From positions 26,001 through 90,000 of the forward strand of contig JAPMOS010000001.1 of the NCBI GenBank assembly GCA_027972325.1: a stretch of 64,000 nucleotides of DNA. Direction: 5' to 3'. Position numbers and translations under genes: made by a program. The stretch comes from Paratrimastix pyriformis (Eukaryota; Preaxostyla; Paratrimastigidae). How positions within the stretch are numbered: position 1 is the stretch's first letter; each line of letters starts with the position of its first letter. Of this stretch, positions 58,109 through 64,000 are shown piece by piece. The notes beneath the pieces were generated by a model. That model ran no database searches. It was not told the origin of the DNA and saw nothing but the letters and a program-made list of their open reading frames with translations.

Positions 58109-58790
58109 CCCAGTTCGCCAGCGGGCAGCAGACCTCCGCGCTCTCTCTTCCGGGATCTCTGGAGCGCCTTGAGATCACCTTCTTGGCATCGGACGACGAC
58201 GGGACCCCGACCAACATTCGGCTCGAGGGCGCGGGGTTGCGGATGCTTCGAGTGCGCGGTGAGGAGGTCGGCCTGATGCGCGACTTCACCCTGGCGCATC
58301 TGACGTTGTGCTGTCCTGTCCTGGCCAGCCTGCAAACTGGAATGGGAGGAATTGGACACGGTCACAATGGAGTGCCCCCACCCGGTCCCTCTCGTGTCCC
58401 TCCACGAAGCCAGCGGGGTCCTGCAAGAGGCGAGTCTGTTGAGTCTTCTCGAGACGCACGGGGCCCACTTGCGGCACGTCGCCATAACAACGCCGGCGCC
58501 CCCACGCGCCTGGCCCCGCCGTGCGGCCGCCCTCGTCCGGCTGCCCCTTTTGTTCCACCTGACGCTCGGGGCATACCCGACCGCTGACCTGCACGCTCCT
58601 CCGCAGCCTGACCATCGGTGGGCCATTCTCCGTCTCCGCCTCGACTACCCGCCTGTTCCTGGGCTCGTTGACCCTCAACTGCCCGCGGCTGGAGGAACTG
58701 CAGGCGCCGTTCGACGTGGGTCTTGGCCCGATTCGAGATGGCTGGGGGGGGGGGGGGGGGGACGGGGTGTTTCACATAGCTTTGTTGGAA
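58109..58790 (+). CDS. Leucine-rich-repeat-like coding segment (no start of its own)
   Basis: Open sequence after an acceptor (ACCCGCAG at 58101-58108) encoding LRR-like strands: LSLPGSLERLEITFL, NIRLEGAGLRMLRVRGEEV, FTLAHLTLCCPVLASL, then in a shifted frame KLEWEELDTVTMECP, LVSLHEASGVLQEASLLSLL, ETHGAHLRHVAI, and LTLNCPRLEELQAPF. There is no ATG of its own at the left, and a frame change near 58330 means another intron or an indel. The most economical view is that these are C-terminal LRR exons of the F-box/GTPase gene; otherwise they are a gene fragment. A G18 run near 58744 ends the readable frame. Confidence 0.45.
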
Positions 58791-59034
58791 ACAACACGAA
58801 TTAACTTTGGCGAGGAGAAGCAAGGTGTATCCCTGCTCTAAGAACTCAGCCTCTGCAGAATTATTCCAGGAATTCAATGCCGGAGCCGTAGAAGGGAGAT
58901 GACAGAGGGGAGGAAGAAGAAAGGGTGGGAGAAAAGGAGGAAGATGGGGAGGGGAGGGAGGGAGGGAAGGGAAGGAAGGGGGGTTAGCCTCACCACCACG
59001 AGGTGGGAACCTGAGACTGGATGGCGGAACGGGT

Positions 59035-59507
59035 TCACAAAAGAGTTCCCTCTCCGAGCTGAGCGAGAACCCGCACAAACTCGGCCCGATCCAATTCACC
59101 GTTGTGGTTCGAATCGGCCTTGGTGAAGATCGCGCGGGCGAGGGACTCTCGTTCTTCGGCGGAGTCCGTCTAAGGGAGCTGGCAAGAGCCAGCATTGGGA
59201 CAAAGAGGCAGACCAATTTGAGGAGAACATCGCCGAGTTGAGCCACACTCTGCAGCTCCGACTGACGGGGTTTTTGAGAGAGTGATTTTTTCTTCTCTTC
59301 GAGATCGTGCCTCATCTTCCCCAAGATGAGACTGACTGCCTCTCGGCAAAGGGGCATGGCTTCTTCTCGTTGGAGCACTCCGTCATGATTAATGTCAAAT
59401 GACGTGAAGAGCGCCTGCACCTCGCCAGATTGGAGAGGTTGACCCTGCATTCCCTCCTGGACTCGTGCCAGGAGTCGTGCTTGACTATTTCCCAGAAAAT
59501 TACCCAT
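59035..59507 (-). CDS. EF-hand calcium-binding protein, possibly myristoylated
   Basis: Two exons close in frame: complement of 59035-59169 and 59214-59507 (142 aa). Two canonical 12-residue loops are visible: DINHDGVLQREE (about residues 37-48) and DSNHNGELDRAE (near residue 120), each followed by the exiting helix (FVRVLAQLG in the second). They are separated by a charged helix (KMRHDLEEKKKSLSQKP). The N terminus MGNFLGNS fits an N-myristoylation signal (Gly2, Ser near position 8), so membrane-linked Ca sensing is plausible. Length and spacing do not match calmodulin or centrin, and the partner is unknown. Divergent from the symporter gene. Confidence 0.85.
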
Positions 59508-59609
59508 TGTTAAGTGGTGTGTGGGATTGCGAACCAGAATTGGCCAGTTCGTAAAGCCCAGCAGAAGCTGTCATGGGCCCGTGACCGGGGTTCTAGCATC
59601 ATTCCGGAA

Positions 59610-61549
59610 ATGTGGTTCTCCTTCAAGTTGTTCCATCTGCCCCACCATCCAACCGCCACACACGCAACTGCCCTCTCGTATTACTTGGTGGACCTGCTTG
59701 GCATATGGAATCGGTCTGCACTCTTGTCGCACGCAATGATGAGAATCTTTCTCTCACGCAATGAATGTCGCAATGTAGGTGACGCAGCTGGCGCAATCAG
59801 TTACACAGTTATAGGGTTTTTCATCAATACGTATGCTCTGCTGACGGTGGGACTTTCTCCGACTCAAACTGGGGCGCTGATGCTGGCTTTGCAACTGACG
59901 GATGCGTTCTTCAACCCGATCATTGGATGGCTGAGCGATGCCACCCGATCACGCTGGGGTAAACGTCGCCCGTGGCTTTTCTGCGGCTCCCTGCCCTTTG
60001 CGGTCTCCTTTTTGCTGATATGGTGGGCCGTGCCAATCCAGGCATCCTGGGCCCGTTTCATCTACTATTTGGGCTGTGTCATTGGCACCTCGATCATGAG
60101 TTCCTGTGTCGTGGTTCCTTACTCCTCTCTCACAAGCGATCTCTCTCACGCTGCCTCAAACGATGCGACTCTTCTTACATCCTCCCGGATGGTGGGGTCC
60201 ATGCTCTCGGGAACACTATCGGCCTTCTGCTTTGGGCAACTTCTTGGTGCTTTCCCTTCAAATCGTCTCCGCGAGAGTTACCTCCTGGCTGGCGGGGTTA
60301 TGGCCACTGTGATTGCCCTCTCGCCCTTGGTGACTTGTTTTGGGATCCGTGAAGCTCCCTCAAACCTCACCCCACTCCCACCACATGGCAATCCAGCGGC
60401 GGCAGAAAGAAGTACGTGGAAAGCACTCAAACTTCTTGGGTCCTCTCCACCCTTCGTGATTTTATGTGGTCTGTCTGTCTGTCGCTCCTCGGTCAATTCT
60501 TTCTTCCGAAAAAGCCCTCTACACCGCTGGGTGCTTGGAGATTGCAATCCTGCAAGCAAACCTCCTTCTATATATCCACTACAGTGTTCGTATGGATGCA
60601 TATTCTGTCTGTGGGATGCAATCGGGGGGAGGAGGGAGAGGAGGGAGAGGAGGGAGAGGAGGGAGAGGAGGGAGAGGAGGGAGAGGAGGGAGAGGAGGGA
60701 GAGGAGGGAGAGGAGGGAGAGGAGGGAGAGGAGGAGAGGGAGAGGGAGGGAGAGGAGGGAGAGGAGGGAGAGGAGGGAGAGGAGGGAGAGGAGGGAGAGG
60801 AGGGAGAGGAGGGAGAGGAGGGAGAGGAGGGAGAGGAGGGAGGAGGGGGAGGAGGGAGGGAGGGATCACGGTTCAAATGCCCATCTTTCTCGCGTAGGTT
60901 TGGACCATCGGGCTGGTACAACTCAGTGCCGCCGTCTGGTGCATCATTTGGTATATCTGCTCCAGGTGGCTTGGCAAGCGAGCCGTGCTGTTTCTTGGGG
61001 CACTTATTCTCGGCGGTGTCGAAGTGGGGCTCTATTTTGCGCGGCCCGGGGGATTGGCAGTCCTCTTCTCTTTGGCGGCGACGAGCGGAATCGGGTTGAG
61101 TGCCCTCCAGCTCGCGCCCCTGTCGATGCTTTCCGATGGTCCGACTCAACCCCCAGTTCTTTCGTTTCATCTTCTTCTCTGAAGTGGTCGACTACGGGGA
61201 GCTCCGCTCGGGGGTGCGCCACGAGGGTCTTCACTATGGTCTCCTCGCCTTCTTCCAGAAGGTCTCGGTGGCAGCAGGCTTGGCAGCCACCTCTTGGACC
61301 CTGGGGTCAGTGGGTTTTGTGCCCCTTCATGACGCACCGGCTGGCACGTACCCTCCCCAATCGCCGGCCGTCATCCAGTGCCTTCGCATCTATGTCAGCT
61401 GGCTCCCGTTTGGGATGACCTGTTGCGTTGCGCTGGGGGCTCTGGTCTATCCACTTTCCCGTCGCCGATGCAAGGAGATCGCGGAGAAGCTGGCGCAACG
61501 ACAGGTCAATTCACCTCCGCCTCCATCTTCTGCTCCCTGCACGGCCTGA
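59610..61549 (+). CDS. GPH/MelB-type sugar-cation symporter (MFS_2)
   Basis: Polytopic transporter predicted to move a sugar or glycoside with a cation. Recognisable MelB-family segments: SYTVIGFFINTYALL, LTDAFFNPIIGWLSDATRSR followed by WGKRRPWLFCGSLPFAV, IMSSCVVVPYSSLTSDLS, LGALILGGVEVGLYF, SALQLAPLSMLSD, then after an intron VVDYGELRSGVRHEGLHYGL and LAFFQKVSVAAGLA, the typical PDvvDyaeLrtG.R.eG signature. Exon limits are only partly resolved: one clear exon covers about 59740-60410, a middle stretch (60410-60600) changes frame (AAAAAG run at about 60510), an intron with GGGAGAGGA repeats follows (about 60600-60897), then exons 60898-61137 and about 61185-61549. The start at 59610 is provisional. 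The C-terminal tail is Pro/Ser-rich and cytosolic. Confidence 0.8.
60627..60868 (+). repeat. GGGAGAGGA minisatellite in symporter intron
   Basis: About 24 copies of the 9-bp unit GGGAGAGGA with one short interruption near 60732-60745. All three sense frames stay open and produce spurious poly-ERR, poly-GRG and poly-EGEE frames. Confidence 0.92.
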
Positions 61550-61667
61550 ACGAGCTTTTGTTGAGGAGCAACTATGTTCAAGGAAGACGGAAAAAGATAA
61601 AAAGAAAAAAAACACCGGAAATACAATTGTGAACGCCATTCACACCAAAGTCACGGCGGCACCACGC

Positions 61668-62560
61668 TTACACCTGCGGCGACGAGGAGGAGGATGCTGG
61701 GGGTGGCGGGGGTGGGGTGGCCGAATACCCCATCGCGGACGGGGGGTACACATAGGACATCCCGGGGTGTGGCATAAATGGGTATTGCGGAGGTGATGAA
61801 AATGGAGCCTGGGGGTAAGGACCCATCGGCCCGAAGGGAGGGTACGGGTAGGGGGGATGTGGACGCATGTGGGGTGATGACGTCGGCGGGGAGGAGAATG
61901 GGGGGATCTGGGGCTCGGCCATGGGGGCGGGCTGGGGGGAGCAGGCCGGCGATGGGGGTGCGACGAATTGCATGAAGTGGGGTTGGTGGGCAATCGACGG
62001 GTCCTCGGCGTAGAACTCAGCGTACAGTGCCGCCGGGTTTGGACTAGGCAGCAACATGAGGCAAGACAAATTCGAAAAAGGCAATTCGTTCTCGGAACAG
62101 ACGGAGGATCAGGGGAAAGAAGAATCTGTTCGAGGCGTTTCAGGCGATGGAAAGTGAGGTTGGCCTGCTGCTGCTCTTGGGCAATGAGTGTTCCCACATT
62201 GTCCACTTCGCAGGGCTCAGAAAGGGGAATCCCGTCTATAAACGAATTTTGTAAAAACAAAAAATGGGGTTTGGAAATAACGAACCTTGATAGACGTAGG
62301 GAGCACGGCTATCCCGCTTCTTGCCCTTTTTATCGAGCAAGGGGGTCGTAAGGAGAACATTCAAAATATCGTAGGCTCGACGATAATCAATTTTCAAAGC
62401 CTCGTGGATCTCCTTGAAACCCATCATCCCATCTGAAGGAAGGAAATTTGAGATGACCGAGAAATATATCAAGACGCAGACGTTGCTGGAGGAGATGGAC
62501 GATTTTCATTGTGGCATCCTCGAGGCCTTCTTTTCCTTTTCCGGTACGTTGCGGCTCCAT
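61668..62560 (-). CDS. E2F/DP-like winged-helix protein with coiled coil and Pro-rich tail
   Basis: Four exons close in frame: complement of 61668-62043, 62103-62235, 62286-62432, 62482-62560 (244 aa). Residues about 17-75 read as a winged helix: [20 protein letters not shown], then [20 protein letters not shown] and [19 protein letters not shown] matches the E2F/DP signature RRxYDxxNVL in the DNA-recognition helix. A predicted coiled-coil segment follows ([20 protein letters not shown]), then a Pro/Tyr/Met-rich tail (residues about 150-244) suitable for transcriptional activation or condensate formation. It is much shorter than animal E2Fs, and no second DP domain is seen. If correct it is a cell-cycle-type transcription factor; another winged-helix family is possible. 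Confidence 0.55.
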
Positions 62561-62643
62561 GGGGTTCTGCGCCGGTCCCTCTGCCTTCGCTGTGCTGCCT
62601 TCGGCGGGTACCGAACCGGGGAACTACCGGCCAACGCACAACA
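62561..62643. promoter_or_regulatory. Divergent promoter (E2F-like / helicase)
   Basis: 83 bp between the two start codons. I see no TATA box or repeated element. Confidence 0.4.
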
Positions 62644-64000
62644 ATGAGCACGCCGACGTCCTTCAACTTTGCCGTCGACGAGCGGATCGCAAAAGCAATC
62701 CAAAAGCTGGGTTTCACCAAGCCCACGCCGATCCAGGCTCAGGCTATTCCGAAAGCGCTTGAAGGGAAGGATATCCTGGCTCGGGCCCGCACGGGCGGGG
62801 GGAAGACCCTCGCTTATGCAATTCCTCTCGTTCAAAGTGTCCTTTCGGTCTGTGGACCTGTTCCACCACACCGGGCCACTATTTCTTCCAGAACGAGCAG
62901 GAAAACAGCCTCCGGGCAATCGTCCTCCTTCCGACCCATGAACTTTGCAATCAGGTCTGTCCCTTCCGGGCACACGCACACCAAATCCTCACCTCGACGC
63001 GACCCTCCTGTCATCGAATCGCAGGTTTACAAGGTCATCCGTGACGTCTGCGCCTTCTGTGGCGACACTGTCCGGGTGGGTCTCCTGGGGGACAAATCGC
63101 GCGGTGCGAATAACACCGGGGTGAGGTCCGTTCGTGTGTGTATATCACCACGCATTCAAATCCGGTTTTTTGTCTCTAGTGCCACCGGTCCGGCACCCCA
63201 CATCCTGGTCTCCACCCCCCGGAATCTCCGGGAGGCGCATGCCCGCCAGGTCTGCTCCACCCCGTCTGCCTCCCCACGGGTCTCAACGAACCCACCTCTA
63301 GCGTATCTCCCTGGAATCGGTGGTGATGCTCGTTCTGGACGAGGCCGATCGGTTCCGCGAGTACGCCAACACCGGTCCGCCTCCATCACTCCAGCCCCAG
63401 TCTCCATCACCCCAGCCCCAGTCTCCATCACCCCAGCCCCAGCCTCCATCACCCCAGCCCCAGCCTCCATCACCCCAGACCCCAGCCTCCCTCCATCACC
63501 CCAAGCCCAACCTCCTTCACCCAGCCCAGCCTCCAGAACCCCAAGCCCAGCCTCCAGAACCCCAGCCCAGCCTCCAGAACCCCAAGCCCAGCCTCCAGAA
63601 CCCCCAGCCCAGCCTCCAGAACCACCGCCGCCCGCCTTTTCTGGGACGCTTTTTCCCCCCCAAGCCCACGCATCCCGCCCACAAAAACTCACACACCCTC
63701 CCCCTCCGCATCCCTTCCCCTCCCCGCGGAGCACAGCCGATGTGGAGGCCATTGTCAAGCTGCTGCCCCATGCCCAGAAGATGCTGCTGTCGGCCACCCT
63801 GGACAGTGTCGAGGACGCCCGCGCCCTCAGCGTCGTGTTGAACAACCCGGTCGGTACCGGTTCCATTCCCCCGGGGGGACAGCCACCACCATCAGCATCG
63901 TCACCACCAGCATTCCCCGGGGGAACAGCCACCACCATCAGCATCGCTACCGTCAGCATTCCCCGGGGGAACAGCCACTACAACCGCAACCACCGCAACC
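62644..64000 (+). CDS. DEAD-box RNA helicase, DDX56/Dbp9-like (3' end outside window)
   Basis: ATP-dependent RNA helicase expected to act in nucleolar 60S ribosome assembly. Six exons close in frame up to 63849: 62644-62847, 62892-62954, 63025-63125, 63180-63249, 63302-63374, 63737-63849; the gene continues past the window. Motifs in order: Q-motif region [20 protein letters not shown] with PIQAQAIP, motif I ARTGGGKT, Ia [10 protein letters not shown], Ib [48 protein letters not shown] and [19 protein letters not shown] resemble DDX56/Dbp9 most closely. Donors are GTCTGT, GTCTGT, GTCCGT, GTCTGC, GTCCGC and GTCGGT. The intron before exon 6 carries a CCTCCATCACCCCAGCCCCAG-type minisatellite, and the intron from 63850 carries repeats of a 30-bp unit. 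Confidence 0.85.
   Translation, partial: MSTPTSFNFAVDERIAKAIQKLGFTKPTPIQAQAIPKALEGKDILARARTGGGKTLAYAIPLVQSVLSVCGPVPPHRATISSRTSRKTASGQSSSFRPMNFAIRSVPSGHTHTKSSPRRDPPVIESQVYKVIRDVCAFCGDTVRVGLLGDKSRGANNTGVRSVRVCISPRIQIRFFVSSATGPAPHILVSTPRNLREAHARQVCSTPSASPRVSTNPPLAYLPGIGGDARSGRGRSVPRVRQHRSASITPAPVSITPAPVSITPAPASITPAPASITPDPSLPPSPQAQPPSPSPASRTPSPASRTPAQPPEPQAQPPEPPAQPPEPPPPAFSGTLFPPQAHASRPQKLTHPPPPHPFPSPRSTADVEAIVKLLPHAQKMLLSATLDSVEDARALSVVLNNPVGTGSIPPGGQPPPSASSPPAFPGGTATTISIATVSIPRGNSHYNRNHRN
63385..63640 (+). repeat. Minisatellite CCCCAGCCTCCATCAC in helicase intron
   Basis: About 14 copies of a 15-19 bp unit that drifts from CTCCATCACCCCAGCCCCAG to CCTCCAGAACCCCAAGCCCA, on the sense strand. 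Confidence 0.88.

Noticed and set aside
59514-61418. 634-codon plus-strand ORF including an (ERR)n block
   Set aside because: The ERR block is a GGGAGAGGA minisatellite, the first codon is GTG, and the conserved symporter C terminus is in another frame after an intron.

Overview
This is nuclear DNA from an intron-rich, GC-rich, microsatellite-laden eukaryotic microbe. The split genes encode eukaryote-only proteins (IMP4, IFT25, a Tim17/22/23-family translocase, ER glucosidase I, DDX56/Dbp9 helicase, F-box and EF-hand proteins). IFT25 implies a flagellum. A class I hybrid-cluster protein (Hcp), typical of anaerobes, together with a Tim22-like protein suggests an anaerobic or microaerophilic flagellate with a mitochondrion-related organelle. 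A free-living anaerobic flagellate such as a Paratrimastix-like preaxostylan would fit, but that is only a low-confidence guess. I found no rRNA, tRNA or CRISPR.

Layout. 0.2-5.3 kb: a membrane-anchored pappalysin-like (M43) metalloprotease on the minus strand, divergent from IMP4 (5.3-6.5 kb). 6.5-7.5 kb: gene-free, bounded by inverted repeats. 7.5-10.1 kb: an unrecognised Pro/Ala/Thr-rich protein. 10.9-12.2 kb: Tim22-like protein (-) divergent from a small secreted protein (+). 12.5-14.6 kb: Hcp. 14.8-15.4 kb: IFT25. 15.9-18.9 kb: a RegA-like receiver plus cyclic-nucleotide phosphodiesterase (-), divergent from an unrecognised 563-residue protein (18.9-21.1 kb). 21.4-23.8 kb: prolidase (-). 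24.1-48.9 kb: what I read as one giant minus-strand gene for a type I membrane protein (signal peptide, propeller-like head, about 13 one-exon Ig-like modules, filamin-like repeats, a cysteine-rich stalk, one membrane helix, proline-rich tail). A LINE remnant lies in one of its introns. 49.2-50.0 kb: unrecognised gene (-) divergent by 20 bp from glucosidase I (50.0-56.2 kb). 57.1-58.8 kb: an F-box/Ras-like GTPase fusion with a possible LRR tail. 59.0-59.5 kb: EF-hand protein (-), divergent from a GPH/MelB-type sugar symporter (59.6-61.5 kb). 61.7-62.6 kb: E2F/DP-like winged-helix protein (-), divergent from a DDX56/Dbp9-type helicase that runs off the right edge.

Gene structure. Exons were joined by hand from conserved protein frames, and for most genes every splice phase closes. 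The 58 introns resolved this way start overwhelmingly with GTC or GTT followed by YG instead of GTAAGT or GTATGT. Many introns hold minisatellites, homopolymer C/G runs or (ATC)n arrays, which produce most of the long spurious open frames. Divergent start codons are often less than 120 bp apart. Several single-base frame breaks sit in C/G-rich runs and may be assembly errors.

The neighbours do not form one pathway. The shared themes are extracellular or secretory-pathway proteins (M43 protease, giant receptor, glucosidase I, secreted protein), signalling (receiver-PDE, EF-hand, GTPase fusion), ribosome biogenesis (IMP4, DDX56) and anaerobic organelle biology (Hcp, Tim22-like).
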